Shown: positions 32,197 through 40,762 of the stretch, in pieces
Layout of the letters: every line of letters starts with the position of its first letter
How positions within the stretch are numbered: position 1 is the stretch's first letter
Position numbers and translations under genes: made by a program
Source: Armatimonadota bacterium
GTDB lineage: Bacteria; Armatimonadota; Fimbriimonadia; Fimbriimonadales; Fimbriimonadaceae
Length of the DNA stretch: 64,000 nt
Direction of reading: 5' to 3'
Assembly (NCBI GenBank): GCA_018268375.1
Contig: JAFDWS010000001.1
Span: 710,627-774,626 of the forward strand
Notes under the pieces: model-generated
The model's database searches: none
The model's input: only the letters and a program-made list of their open reading frames with translations
Told to the model about the DNA's origin: nothing

Positions 32197-34479
32197 TCAG
32201 TTTCCTGGCGCCCGATGGAGCGGGCACCGGCCTCGCGGCTCACGGCCAACGCGGAAAGCCTTTCGGATCCGTTCAGGACAGTAGATCGTGGCTCGTTGAC
32301 CAGAGTCCGCACAGACCTCCACAAACACGAGTTCGCCGCTGGGCGGCTGCTCTGGCCGCTCTTGTCGAGGCGTGCGGCCTCCGTTGACTGGTTTGCTCGG
32401 CATTGCCGTCGGCGGGTGCTCGGCCTCACCGGTCGTGGCATCGCCGTTTTCGTCCGCGGGTTGCGTGTCCGGCTCAGTGACGGCTGGTGCCTCGTCCTCG
32501 GCGCGAGGATCGCCGATGCCCGGGTTCTCCTCGATCGCTGGCGTCTCGTCAGTTGTCTCTTCTCGCGATCCCGCGCTCTTGATCGACCGGCCCTCTTCGC
32601 CCAGGACGTCTTGGGCGTGGCTCATGATCTTCGCCCACATCGGCGCGACCACATGGCCACCCATGACGTAGCTGTCCATCGGTTGATAGCGCACACGACC
32701 GTCTTTCGTGTGAATTTCGTTGGCGACCCATCCCACGCCGAGGAACCGATCGGTGTAACCGCAGAACCACGCGTCCTTGTTGTCGCTGGTCGTGCCGGTC
32801 TTGCCGCGGGCGTTCTTAACACCATCGCTGGCACGGGTGCCGGTGCCGCGGGTGACGACCGCGCGGAGGCACATATCGATGCCTTCTGCGGACTCCGTGC
32901 TCAGTTGCCTCCGTTCGAACTCGGGGCCGTTGGTCACGATGGGAACACCGTCTGGGCCGACTATGGCTCGGACGCCGAAGGGCTTGAACCGGTCTCCGGT
33001 GTTCTGAAAGACGCTGTACGCCGCCGCCATCTCGAGCGGGGAGACTTCCCCCGCTCCTAACGCGAGGGTGTCGGCTGGCGGCAGGTCCGTCTCAATACCG
33101 AAGGCAGACTTCGCCATGTGGATCACGTTCTCGGTACCGACCTCCTTCTGCGCCCAGCAGGCCGGAGTGTTGATCGAGTTGGAGATGGCCGACACGACCG
33201 AGACAGATCCACCTTTGCCGCCGCCCCGGATTGCGCGGCGACGGCCGTGGTCAGTAATGTAAAACGGATCGTTCCTCACTGAGCCGTAGGGACTGAGAGC
33301 GCCGTATTCGAACGCGGTCGCGTACACGATCGGCTTGAACGACGAGCCCGGCTGACGCCGACCCTGGGTAATGACGTTGAACTGGTTCTTGTCGTAGTCG
33401 GGACCGCCGACCATGGCCAGTATGCGACCATCGTTATCGAGCAGAACAAAGGCCGCCGTCGTGATCCGGTTGCTCCGGCCGTTCCGCACCATGCGCCTGA
33501 CTTCTTTCTCAGCGTTCGCTTGGAGGTCGGTATTGAGCGTGGTTTCGATCTTATAGCCGCCCGAAGTCAAGTCGACGTCCGGATAGTGCTCTTTGACCCA
33601 AGCCTTGACGTAGTCGCAGAAATAAGGGGCCACCCTCTCACCGCTGACTTGCGGGCGGCTCCTTTGCAACTTGAGCGGCTCCTTGAGGGCAGCTTGATAT
33701 TCTTCCTGCGTCATCCAGCCCTCGTCAACGATCGACTTCAAGACGAGGTTTCGGTTCCGAAGGGCGACCCGCTCGTTGGCGTAGGGGTTCTCATCGCTGG
33801 GCCGGCGCACGCAACGCGCCAGCGTAGCCGCTTCTGACCAACTCAATTGGTCGAGCTTCTTCCCGAAGTAGACCTCGGACGCGGCCGAGATACCGTAGGC
33901 GCCCGAGCCATAGAACACCTGGTTCAAATAGAGCTCAAGGATCTGATCCTTCGTGAGTTGGCGCTCCATCATTGTGGCCAGAGCCATGTCCTGGACCTTG
34001 CGCTCGAAGGACTTCGCTGGACTCGTGAAGAGCCGCTTGGCAAGCTGCATCGCGATCGTGCTGCCACCCTCGACCCGGCGACCGCTGACCGTGGTCACGA
34101 GTGCGCGGCCCAAGCCCCAAACATCGACGCCGCCATGGTCGTAAAAGCGCTTGTCTTCGGCAGCGAGGGTCGCTAACCGGACCCTTTTGGGGACATCGTC
34201 GATTCGCACCGGCTTCCTGAACTCAGTCTGCAAAGTCTCGAGGATCTTGCCGTCGCTCGACATGATCACCGAGGGCTCACTGGATACGAGCGCCATTTTG
34301 CTGGGCAGGCTCGGAATCAGCTTCGCTGCTTCGTCCAGCTTCTGCTGGAAATAGAGGTGGCCCGCGATGGCGACGCCAAGACCAAAGATCAGAAAGAGGG
34401 AGAACCCGATCTTTAGCCGGCGTTTGAGTCGGCTCTTCTTCGTCTGCGGTTTGATCGCGCTGGCTGCTTTTGAGGCCAC
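32197..34479 (-). CDS. Penicillin-binding protein 1A-type bifunctional peptidoglycan synthase
   Basis: A class A PBP polymerises glycan strands and cross-links peptides. With the GTG start at 34479 (MASKAASAIKPQTKKSRLKR) the protein has 760 residues. A basic cytoplasmic tail and one transmembrane helix (FSLFLIFGLGVAIAGHLYF) lead into the glycosyltransferase domain with AAEDKRFYDHGGVDVWGL and EGGSTIAMQLAKRLF. Transpeptidase motifs are SSFK (QPGSSFKPIVYA), SxN (SNSINTP) and KTG (ARGKTGTTSDN). A disordered Glu/Pro-rich linker follows, then a short Cys-containing tail (YCPERIRKAF). The start is uncertain. The ATG at 34572 would overlap the RseB-like gene by 53 bases. Confidence 0.92.
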   Translation of the reverse strand: MASKAASAIKPQTKKSRLKRRLKIGFSLFLIFGLGVAIAGHLYFQQKLDEAAKLIPSLPSKMALVSSEPSVIMSSDGKILETLQTEFRKPVRIDDVPKRVRLATLAAEDKRFYDHGGVDVWGLGRALVTTVSGRRVEGGSTIAMQLAKRLFTSPAKSFERKVQDMALATMMERQLTKDQILELYLNQVFYGSGAYGISAASEVYFGKKLDQLSWSEAATLARCVRRPSDENPYANERVALRNRNLVLKSIVDEGWMTQEEYQAALKEPLKLQRSRPQVSGERVAPYFCDYVKAWVKEHYPDVDLTSGGYKIETTLNTDLQANAEKEVRRMVRNGRSNRITTAAFVLLDNDGRILAMVGGPDYDKNQFNVITQGRRQPGSSFKPIVYATAFEYGALSPYGSVRNDPFYITDHGRRRAIRGGGKGGSVSVVSAISNSINTPACWAQKEVGTENVIHMAKSAFGIETDLPPADTLALGAGEVSPLEMAAAYSVFQNTGDRFKPFGVRAIVGPDGVPIVTNGPEFERRQLSTESAEGIDMCLRAVVTRGTGTRASDGVKNARGKTGTTSDNKDAWFCGYTDRFLGVGWVANEIHTKDGRVRYQPMDSYVMGGHVVAPMWAKIMSHAQDVLGEEGRSIKSAGSREETTDETPAIEENPGIGDPRAEDEAPAVTEPDTQPADENGDATTGEAEHPPTAMPSKPVNGGRTPRQERPEQPPSGELVFVEVCADSGQRATIYCPERIRKAFRVGREPRGRCPLHRAPGN

Positions 34480-34519
34480 GGCTGTGATGATTATGACGTT
34501 GAGACCAGGGGGGTCGTTG

Positions 34520-35476
34520 CTAGACTCCGACCTGACCGGCCAATCGGCGCAGTGCGTCTTGCGGCAAGTCACCTACAAGAACAAACTGATAACCATCGGT
34601 GTTCCAGACATAACTGGACGTTTGCCCTCCAAAAAGCTTGTGCAAACGTTCGGGGTTGACGCTGCCCTGAAGCTGGAACAGCGTGACCCTGCGGTCAGCG
34701 TCCATGTACACGGACATCATGACCTTAGTCCCCTTCGGTGCCATGCGGCGGGCTTCAACGATCTTCCAACCTTTCAGCCGATAGGGCTTGAACCCAAGGC
34801 CCCGGGCGACGCGCTGTAGGGTCTCCTCGGCCGTCACGACTCTGGAGCCCGGCTTGTTGATTGTGAAAGTGCTGCCAGGAATGGCGGAAGGAAAGTCGAC
34901 GGAAGTGAACTCCATCGATCCCGTCATGGCCCCCTTAGGATCGAACGCTTGGAACTTTAGCATCGCTGAATGATCGGGGTCGATCCAAAGGCGGGCGATC
35001 GCGTTGTTGTTCGGCGCAATCACCTCAAGCAAGCGCGTCCGCTGGCCCGCCACCTTGCCACCTTCGCTTTCGACGATACGCCCAGAGGCTTTCGCACGCA
35101 TGAGCAACCGGGCAAACCGCATCACGGCTTCTGCTTCGCGCATGGGCATTTCACGAATCTCGTTGGAGCGCGGGTCCCAAACTTGCCGCAACCGGTTGCT
35201 TTCAACTGAGATCTGACCGACCTCTCCCCCGTCTGTGACCTCGGTGCGCACCTTGGGGCCGTCTTGCCAAAACCGCTCGGTCACGAGCCGTCGATCCCCA
35301 CCTTCCATGTGTTGAAGGACTCGGACACCAGTCATCCTCAGGGTACGGCGACCCTGCATGACCTTTTGGAAGAGCGGATGGGCCATCTCGCGGCGCGCGT
35401 CGGGCCCCGGTCTTCCTTGGGAGAAGGAAGCCACCGAGAAGGCCACGAGCACGGACAGCGCGAGAGTACGGGTCAT
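34520..35476 (-). CDS. RseB/MucB-like sigma-factor regulatory protein (LolA fold)
   Basis: A 318-residue exported protein (signal peptide TLALSVLVAFSVASFSQG). The first 200 residues resemble the lipoprotein-binding LolA-like domain (VLQHMEGGDRRLVTERFW, WIDPDHSAMLKFQAFDPKGA), and the last 80 form a smaller C-terminal domain (QTSSYVWNTDGYQFVLVGD). RseB binds the periplasmic part of the anti-sigma factor and senses misfolded envelope lipoprotein or LPS. Position supports this: it is immediately downstream of an ECF sigma gene and a membrane anti-sigma gene, with a 4-base overlap. Confidence 0.82.
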   Translation of the reverse strand: MTRTLALSVLVAFSVASFSQGRPGPDARREMAHPLFQKVMQGRRTLRMTGVRVLQHMEGGDRRLVTERFWQDGPKVRTEVTDGGEVGQISVESNRLRQVWDPRSNEIREMPMREAEAVMRFARLLMRAKASGRIVESEGGKVAGQRTRLLEVIAPNNNAIARLWIDPDHSAMLKFQAFDPKGAMTGSMEFTSVDFPSAIPGSTFTINKPGSRVVTAEETLQRVARGLGFKPYRLKGWKIVEARRMAPKGTKVMMSVYMDADRRVTLFQLQGSVNPERLHKLFGGQTSSYVWNTDGYQFVLVGDLPQDALRRLAGQVGV

Positions 35477-35910
35477 AAAGAGTCAGACGAGGGAGCGTCC
35501 GTCGAGCCTTGGGACAAGGAGACGCCCAAACCGCTCTCAAGATCAGCCTCCTTGTGGGCAGAGACGAGGCTCTCTTCAATGTTGCTCATCACTGGCTGGC
35601 TCTTGACCAGCACACGGTTTGGCTCGACGACCGGCCTTGGTAGGAGGGCGATGATTCCGAGCGCGGCCGCAGCCGTGACGACGATCCCCGAACCCCATTT
35701 CAGGACTTTGCTTGCCGCTTTTGCACCAGAAGCCTTGATAAGGCTCTGGTTGAGGCTGCTGCGCCAAGCAAGGCTGGGCTCATCGTCCGTCAGCTTGGAC
35801 ATGAGTGCCCGGGACAGACTCGGAGAATCGAGCGCCTGGTCCAATTCCAGCGCCTCGGCTGCGCTGAGCGCTTGCTCGTCAACCAGTTTCTTCTTCAACT
35901 TGCTGTTCAT
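35473..35910 (-). CDS. Membrane anti-sigma factor
   Basis: A 145-residue protein starts MNSKLKKKLVDEQALSAAEA. The N-terminal 60 residues are a short anti-sigma-like helical domain (LDQALDSPSLSRALMSKLTD) that should bind the sigma factor. One transmembrane helix spans about residues 73-92 (WGSGIVVTAAAALGIIALL), and the C-terminal 50 residues are periplasmic. This is the RseA-type layout. It starts 1 base after the sigma-factor stop and overlaps the RseB-like gene, so the three are one operon. The long open frame to 36120 is only the antisense extension. Confidence 0.75.
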   Translation of the reverse strand: MNSKLKKKLVDEQALSAAEALELDQALDSPSLSRALMSKLTDDEPSLAWRSSLNQSLIKASGAKAASKVLKWGSGIVVTAAAALGIIALLPRPVVEPNRVLVKSQPVMSNIEESLVSAHKEADLESGLGVSLSQGSTDAPSSDSL

Positions 35911-35911
35911 A

Positions 35912-36541
35912 TTATTGGACCCTCCCGTCCATTTCCAAGTAGCCGCCGACCACACGCTGCATGTGCGCCCGTGCGAGGAAAAGCCGGCTCTTGACCGTCC
36001 CGACGGGAACGTCCACGGCGGCGGCGATCTCCTCGTAAGCCATGTCCTCGCGGTCGTGCAAGAGGAGCACGGTTCGAAGCTTGTCCGACATCGTGCCCAA
36101 AGCTTGCTCGACGACTTCACTGAGTTCGTCGTTCATGACCAGAGACTCGGGCGACCATCGCGAGTCGGAGAACTCGATTGCGTCGTCCGCCTCGGATGCG
36201 GCGTCTAGGCTGTGCTGGTCGGGCGTGCGCTCCGCCTTCCTCGCCCTGTCGACGCAAAGATTGTGGGCGATTCGGAACAACCACGTGCGGAGCGAAGAGC
36301 GACCGTCGAACCGAGCAACGCTCTGAAACGCCTTGATAAAGACCTCTTGGGTCACGTCGAGAGCTTCTTCTTCGCTACGGAGCATCCTGCGAACGAAGCC
36401 CAAGACGCGACCCTGGTAGGCGTCGACGATCTTGCCGAACGCCTGGACGTCTTGGCGGCGGCACTGGGCCACCAGCGCTTGCTCGGTCGCTAGGTCAATC
36501 TGTTTCCGGGCTCCCAAATAGGCGACTCCCAATCGATCCAT
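35912..36541 (-). CDS. ECF RNA polymerase sigma factor (RpoE-like)
   Basis: The 209-residue ECF sigma factor has region 2 at about residues 30-95 (AFGKIVDAYQGRVLGFVRRM, TQEVFIKAFQSVARFDG, SLRTWLFRIAHNLCVDR) and region 4 at about 145-200 (LRTVLLLHDREDMAYEEIAA, VPVGTVKSRLFLARAHMQRV). It directs transcription of envelope-stress genes when released from the anti-sigma factor. The downstream anti-sigma and RseB-like genes, then PBP1A and PBP2, suggest control of wall and envelope synthesis. A candidate ECF promoter lies just upstream of its own start. Confidence 0.92.
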   Translation of the reverse strand: MDRLGVAYLGARKQIDLATEQALVAQCRRQDVQAFGKIVDAYQGRVLGFVRRMLRSEEEALDVTQEVFIKAFQSVARFDGRSSLRTWLFRIAHNLCVDRARKAERTPDQHSLDAASEADDAIEFSDSRWSPESLVMNDELSEVVEQALGTMSDKLRTVLLLHDREDMAYEEIAAAVDVPVGTVKSRLFLARAHMQRVVGGYLEMDGRVQ

Positions 36542-36552
36542 CTGTTGGATGT

Positions 36553-36577
36553 GACGCCTCCAACGGTCAAGAGTTCA
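36553..36577 (-). promoter_or_regulatory. Candidate ECF-type autoregulatory promoter
   Basis: On the minus strand TGAACT (36572-36577) precedes CGTC (36553-36556) by 15 bases, the spacing of RpoE-like promoters (GGAACTT ... CGTC). The predicted start point is within about 5 bases of the sigma ATG, so the transcript would be almost leaderless. This rests on eye matching alone. Confidence 0.35.
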
Positions 36578-36642
36578 CTCCCATTCTATGCGTCTAGGCC
36601 CGCCAGAAGTGCCTGTTTTAGGTGTCAGCTGGGCCTGGCAGG

Positions 36643-36677
36643 CACAAAAAAGCCCTCTGGATGGCTCCAGAGGGCTT
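36643..36677 (-). terminator. Intrinsic terminator after the beta-barrel gene
   Basis: A perfect 12-bp stem (AAGCCCTCTGGA and its complement) with a 4-base TGGC loop lies 8 bases beyond the stop at 36685 and runs into TTTTTTGTG on the minus strand. Confidence 0.85.
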
Positions 36678-36684
36678 ACCGTGG

Positions 36685-37209
36685 TCAGAAGCGGACGCCG
36701 CCGTAGATGCCGAACCCTGAGAGCTTGCTCTCCGAGCCGCCGAAGTACTTGACCTCGACGAACAAGGGCGTGCCCATCTTGACGAAGTCGTAACCGGCAC
36801 CGATCTGGAAAGCGAACTGGGTGTCCGAGGTCGAGCCGCCGCCAGTCTGCGGAGTCCGGCCAAAGCCGACGCCAGCGCCAGCAGTGTAGTAGAAGCTGTC
36901 CGTCCGGCCAACGTAGTTGATCAGCAACGGCACGTTGCTGAAGCTGCCTTTGCCGTAGTAGTCGAGCGAGGCGGTCAGGCTCGAACTGTACTTCTGATCG
37001 GTGGAACTGAAGTGCAGGTCCTTGATCTTGTACTCGGCGCCTCCGGCGAACCAACCTTGGCCCTCGACGTCACGGGCATCACCGTTAGACGGGTACCAAA
37101 CGCCGAGCCTAAGGCTCAGTCCGAGCGGCTTGGTGTACTGGGCGTTGGCTTGGGCGGCGATGCCAATGGCCAAGACCGACGCAAAGGCGAGGGAAATCGT
37201 TTTCTTCAT
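36685..37209 (-). CDS. Outer-membrane beta-barrel protein
   Basis: A 174-residue exported protein (signal peptide KKTISLAFASVLAIGIAAQA). The mature part has alternating hydrophobic and polar strands with aromatic belts (SLRLGVWYPSNG, FYYTAGAGVGFG, FQIGAGYDFVKM), and it ends in GFGIYGGVRF with a terminal Phe, the usual outer-membrane insertion signal. It resembles eight-stranded OmpW/OmpA-type barrels. It is in its own unit upstream of the sigma operon, with a terminator before it. Barrel proteins are typical targets of RpoE-like factors, but no matching promoter was found. Confidence 0.8.
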   Translation of the reverse strand: MKKTISLAFASVLAIGIAAQANAQYTKPLGLSLRLGVWYPSNGDARDVEGQGWFAGGAEYKIKDLHFSSTDQKYSSSLTASLDYYGKGSFSNVPLLINYVGRTDSFYYTAGAGVGFGRTPQTGGGSTSDTQFAFQIGAGYDFVKMGTPLFVEVKYFGGSESKLSGFGIYGGVRF

Positions 37210-37299
37210 CCTTGATCCTCTGTATGCCTGGGGCCGAATCCGGCCACTACCGGCATGATAGCATTCAAGACGTCCCAAACTAGGACGTAGATTCGCTGG

Positions 37300-38421
37300 T
37301 TACGACTTGGCCGCCTCGACAATGATTTCGTAAGCCAGGTAGGCGGTCTGCAACAGGTCGAATCGAGAGACAAACTCGTCGTGGGTATGGATTTTCTCCA
37401 TGCCCGTTGCCACGACGATCGTCGGCACGCCCTTCGTGTTGTACACATTGGCGTCACTACCTCCTAGGGTCGTGCGCAGATGGCCCGACAGACCAAGGTT
37501 CTTGGCCGCCCTTTGGGCCACTTGGACAACTGGGGCATCGGTGGGGATGTCGTAGGAGACGTAGTGCCGCTCATGGTCGATCACGACCTCGGCGCCCCAC
37601 TTCCTGGCCGCCTCCTCGAAGGCAGCAATCATCTCAGCCACCACTCGGTCGAGTTCCTTGACGTCGGTCGACCGCGCCTCGCCCTTTATCTTCACGCTTG
37701 GGCAAACGACGTTCACGGCCGTGCCGCCCGTGACGATCCCGAGGTTGCTCGTCGTCTCGGGGCCAACTCGTCCGACCTTGAGCTTCGAAACCGCATCGGC
37801 CATGACGCTGATCGCGTTGACCCCTTTCTCCGGGTCTTTGCCCGCGTGGGCGGGCTTGCCGATGACCGTAAAGTCGATCTTGTCGTGCACGGCCGTCCGC
37901 GTCACAAAGGACCCGACGGGCGGGCCGGTGTCGAGCACGTAACCGAAGTCAAGGTTAAGGCTTTGGATGTCGAGGGCAGCCGCCCCCTTGAGGCCGATCT
38001 CTTCCGCGCAAGAGAACAGCAAGACGACGTCTCCGTGCTCGACTCCGGTCTCTTTGATACACCGCACGGCCTCGATCGCGGGCGCCATTCCCGCCTTGTC
38101 GTCCGCCCCAAGGATCGTGTCCGACTTGCTAAAGAAGACTCCGTCCTTCTCCTCGATCTCGAGCCCCGCCGTTGGCTCCACCGTGTCGAAGTGCGCGCTC
38201 AGGAAGATCCTGGGGGCACCAGCCTTGTTGCCCTTGAGCGTGACGATCAGGTTGTTCGCGTTCCCGCCGATCCTGCTCCCCGCGTCGTCTTCTTGGACTT
38301 CCAGGCCTATCTCTTGGCAGTAACCCCGAACGAAAGCCACGCAGTCCGCCTCGCCGAGGGCAGGGGCGTCGATCAAGCAGAGCTCTTTGAAGAGCGAGAC
38401 GAGCCTTTCTTCATTGATCAT
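37300..38421 (-). CDS. M20 metallopeptidase, peptidase T-like
   Basis: The 373-residue dinuclear zinc peptidase has metal ligands in LSAHFDTVEP, ILGADDKAGMA (bridging Asp), CAEEIGLKGA (general base Glu and ligand), LDTGPPVGSF and a late TGMEKIHTHDEF. An inserted dimerisation domain is seen around 180-290 (IGKPAHAGKDPEKGVNAISV). It most resembles PepT-like tripeptidases of the cytoplasm. The exact substrate cannot be fixed, and an aminoacylase or carboxypeptidase is possible. It is alone on its strand between convergent neighbours. Confidence 0.92.
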   Translation of the reverse strand: MINEERLVSLFKELCLIDAPALGEADCVAFVRGYCQEIGLEVQEDDAGSRIGGNANNLIVTLKGNKAGAPRIFLSAHFDTVEPTAGLEIEEKDGVFFSKSDTILGADDKAGMAPAIEAVRCIKETGVEHGDVVLLFSCAEEIGLKGAAALDIQSLNLDFGYVLDTGPPVGSFVTRTAVHDKIDFTVIGKPAHAGKDPEKGVNAISVMADAVSKLKVGRVGPETTSNLGIVTGGTAVNVVCPSVKIKGEARSTDVKELDRVVAEMIAAFEEAARKWGAEVVIDHERHYVSYDIPTDAPVVQVAQRAAKNLGLSGHLRTTLGGSDANVYNTKGVPTIVVATGMEKIHTHDEFVSRFDLLQTAYLAYEIIVEAAKS

Positions 38422-38490
38422 GGCGGTCTGTCAAGTTTGGCATGGTGCGCGATGTGCGCCTGCAGCATTCCTATGGGCCATCATCGGCGC

Positions 38491-39456
38491 ATGAAGGCAC
38501 CGATTTCGCTGCTCGTCGATGACCCATGCCCTCTCATTCACGTCTTCCGGAACCATTGGGTGGACGTGCACCACAAGCCACCGACCACAGCCGACGGTCG
38601 TCCGCTCCTCGAGCACATTCCGAACAGCTTCTTGGACAGGTTCTGCGACGTCATGGAGCGTTGGAGGATCAAGGGCAAGTTTTCGATCGTTCCGGCCCCG
38701 GCTGGCCTCGGAGACGTCGTCGTCGGCATCGAAGGTTTCGACCCCGAATTGACCCACGAATGGATCGCTACTTCACTGAGGAGGCTGGGCCCGATCTGCG
38801 ACTTCTGCCCAGAAATGATCACCCACAATTTGGCGCTCGACTTGAGCACGGGGGGATTCTTCGACGTTGGCGAAGCCGAGTGGTCTCAGACCCAGACGCG
38901 GGCAACCCTCACGCCTTATGTCACCCACGCCTTGGACCTCTTGAAGCGCGCAGGGGTAGACGCGAACGGAGTGACCTCCCCTTGGGTGTTCGGCATCAAG
39001 TCCGAACCTGAGTACATAGCGAGCATTGTCGCCGCCCAGAAGGCAGTCTACGGCCGCGACGAGTCTTGGTACTTCCTTCACATGCTCTGGAGCAAGCCGG
39101 AGACACGACCTTGGATCGCGACGGAAGGACTCGTCGCAATTCCCGCCACCGTCGCCGACTGGTGGTGGGAGACGATCGACTCGCCACGAACGGACGATGC
39201 GTTCGTTTCAGGCGTCTGCGACAACATGCTGACCGAGGACGGCAAGAGGGGCCAGATCATCGATGTCCTGGAGGCAGGGGGTTGGCCGATCGTCCTCACC
39301 CACTGGCAGTCGCTGTTCTCCAACGGGCTGGAGACAGGGCTGGCCGTCTTAGAAGAACTGGGGCGGCGCCTAGACCAACACCTTTTGGATCGCGTGGAGT
39401 GGATGAAGTGCTCTGAAGTGGCGGCCTTAGTTCGTGGCAACAACCGGAGCACCTGA
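38491..39456 (+). CDS. NodB-like polysaccharide deacetylase family protein
   Basis: A 321-residue protein starts MKAPISLLVDDPCPLIHVFR. The early DD pair, the GKFSIVPAPAGL strand, and later ELTHEWIATSLRRLG and THNLALDL segments fit a distant NodB fold, in which Asp and His residues hold a metal. Most of the rest is unfamiliar, including the Trp-rich TVADWWWETID. The activity is not established, and the family call is tentative. The ATG at 38473 is an alternative start. The long open frame upstream is antisense to the peptidase gene. Confidence 0.55.
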   Translation: MKAPISLLVDDPCPLIHVFRNHWVDVHHKPPTTADGRPLLEHIPNSFLDRFCDVMERWRIKGKFSIVPAPAGLGDVVVGIEGFDPELTHEWIATSLRRLGPICDFCPEMITHNLALDLSTGGFFDVGEAEWSQTQTRATLTPYVTHALDLLKRAGVDANGVTSPWVFGIKSEPEYIASIVAAQKAVYGRDESWYFLHMLWSKPETRPWIATEGLVAIPATVADWWWETIDSPRTDDAFVSGVCDNMLTEDGKRGQIIDVLEAGGWPIVLTHWQSLFSNGLETGLAVLEELGRRLDQHLLDRVEWMKCSEVAALVRGNNRST

Positions 39457-39478
39457 GGCCCTCGCCCCTCGACTCCCT

Positions 39479-39802
39479 CTACTCCTCGACCTCGATCCCC
39501 GGATCCCAGCCTTCGACGCTGGCCCGCATCAAGACGCGGACGCTCATGTCGCGGTCAACGCGGCTCTGACAACTCAGGCGGAACTGGCCGAGCACGCCGT
39601 CTTCCTCCAGACAGTCATGCTCCTTCTGGCCCATGGGCGGTTCTTCGGAAAGGAACACGACGCGGCAGGTCGTGCATCGTGCATTGCCACCACACCGGTG
39701 GCTGACGTCGACGCCGTTGCGTTCCAAGGCTAATACGAGCTTCGTGCCCTCTTCGACGTCGAAAGTGCCGAATCCTTCGGCGGTGACCTGATGAGTCGCC
39801 AT
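39479..39802 (-). CDS. [2Fe-2S] ferredoxin
   Basis: A 107-residue plant-type ferredoxin. The cluster cysteines are in HRCGGNARCTTCRVVF, with the fourth in RLSCQSRVDRD. It carries electrons to an unidentified partner. The N-terminus GTFDVEEGTKLVLALERNGV is typical. It is monocistronic and converges with the NodB-like gene. Confidence 0.93.
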   Translation of the reverse strand: MATHQVTAEGFGTFDVEEGTKLVLALERNGVDVSHRCGGNARCTTCRVVFLSEEPPMGQKEHDCLEEDGVLGQFRLSCQSRVDRDMSVRVLMRASVEGWDPGIEVEE

Positions 39803-39843
39803 AGGGCCGGGAGGTTACCAGCCTCTAGGTATAACCCCAGCCG

Positions 39844-40365
39844 ATGTCAGCGTTCCTGGCCGAGCAGCACATTCGAGACGTTCCTGACTTCCCCAAGCCG
39901 GGGATCCTCTTCAAGGACGTCGCGCCAGTGCTCCAGTGCCCAGCAGCGCTCCAAGAGGTCGTGGACGCTTTGGCGAACGATGCTCGCAAGTACGGTGCCG
40001 AAGTCATCGTCGGTATCGAGAGCCGAGGCTTCGTGTTCGGCGTGCCGATCGCGCTTCAACTCGGACTTCCGTTCGCGATGACTCGAAAGCTCGGCAAACT
40101 TCCCTTTGACCGAATTACGGAGGAGTACGCGCTTGAGTACGGCACCAACACGGTCGAAATGCACACCGACGCTGTCGACCCCGGCCAGCGAGCGTACATC
40201 GTCGACGACCTCCTGGCGACTGGTGGAACGGCCGCCGCGGCGGCCAGGCTTGTCGAGCGGCTAAACGGGAACGTTTGCGGGTTCGGGTTCATGGTGGAGC
40301 TGGCCTTCTTAGAGGGACGGAAAAATCTGCTCGGCTACCCAGTGAACGCCCTCATCCAATACTGA
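39844..40365 (+). CDS. apt: Adenine phosphoribosyltransferase
   Basis: Apt salvages adenine by joining it to PRPP to give AMP. The 173-residue length is standard. Motifs include IRDVPDFPKPGILFKDVAP (N-terminal hood), GIESRGFVFGVPIA (base and flexible loop), and the PRPP-binding loop VDDLLATGGTAAAAARLVE. It diverges from ferredoxin and precedes a secreted OB-fold gene by 19 bases. Confidence 0.96.
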   Translation: MSAFLAEQHIRDVPDFPKPGILFKDVAPVLQCPAALQEVVDALANDARKYGAEVIVGIESRGFVFGVPIALQLGLPFAMTRKLGKLPFDRITEEYALEYGTNTVEMHTDAVDPGQRAYIVDDLLATGGTAAAAARLVERLNGNVCGFGFMVELAFLEGRKNLLGYPVNALIQY

Positions 40366-40384
40366 GCTAGTAATATCGGTCGCG

Positions 40385-40762
40385 ATGACCGTAGCACTCC
40401 TCAGCCTCATTTTCGTCGGGTTCCAAGCCCCGGCAAAGCCCATGTCCGTCGGCGATCTGATGAAGAGCGCCGCCAAATACGACAGGAAGGTCGTGACCGT
40501 CGTCGGCAAAGTTGCCAAGTACCAAGAGCGCGTCGCCAAGAAGTCGAAACGTGCATACACCGTCTTCGACCTCACGGACGGAAAGGCCACCGTTCATGTC
40601 TACATGCAGAACAAGCCTGGCACCAAGATCAAAGACGGTGACAAGGCGAAGGTGACCGGCCCCTTCCAGCGAGAGAAGAAAGTCGGCACGCAGACCTACA
40701 AAGACGAAATCGATGCCTCGGTCGTGAAGGGCAAGACCAACGGCGTTGTCCCTTCGAAGTGA
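40385..40762 (+). CDS. Exported OB-fold-like protein
   Basis: A 125-residue protein with a probable signal peptide (VALLSLIFVGFQAPAKP) and a small beta-barrel of OB type (RKVVTVVGKVAKYQERVAKK, FDLTDGKATVHVYMQNKPG, KAKVTGPFQREKKV). Such domains in exported proteins often bind small ligands or oligosaccharides. Its TGA overlaps the GTG start of miaA, so the two are coupled. The function is unknown. Confidence 0.7.
   Translation: MTVALLSLIFVGFQAPAKPMSVGDLMKSAAKYDRKVVTVVGKVAKYQERVAKKSKRAYTVFDLTDGKATVHVYMQNKPGTKIKDGDKAKVTGPFQREKKVGTQTYKDEIDASVVKGKTNGVVPSK

Noticed and set aside
36620..37054. Arg-rich minus-strand frames within the beta-barrel gene
   Set aside because: They overlap a well-supported exported protein and have the Arg/Gly/Ala-rich composition of out-of-frame GC-rich DNA.
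37480..38490. Long plus-strand frame through the peptidase gene
   Set aside because: It is the antisense shadow of the M20 peptidase. Only the part from 38491 looks like a real protein.
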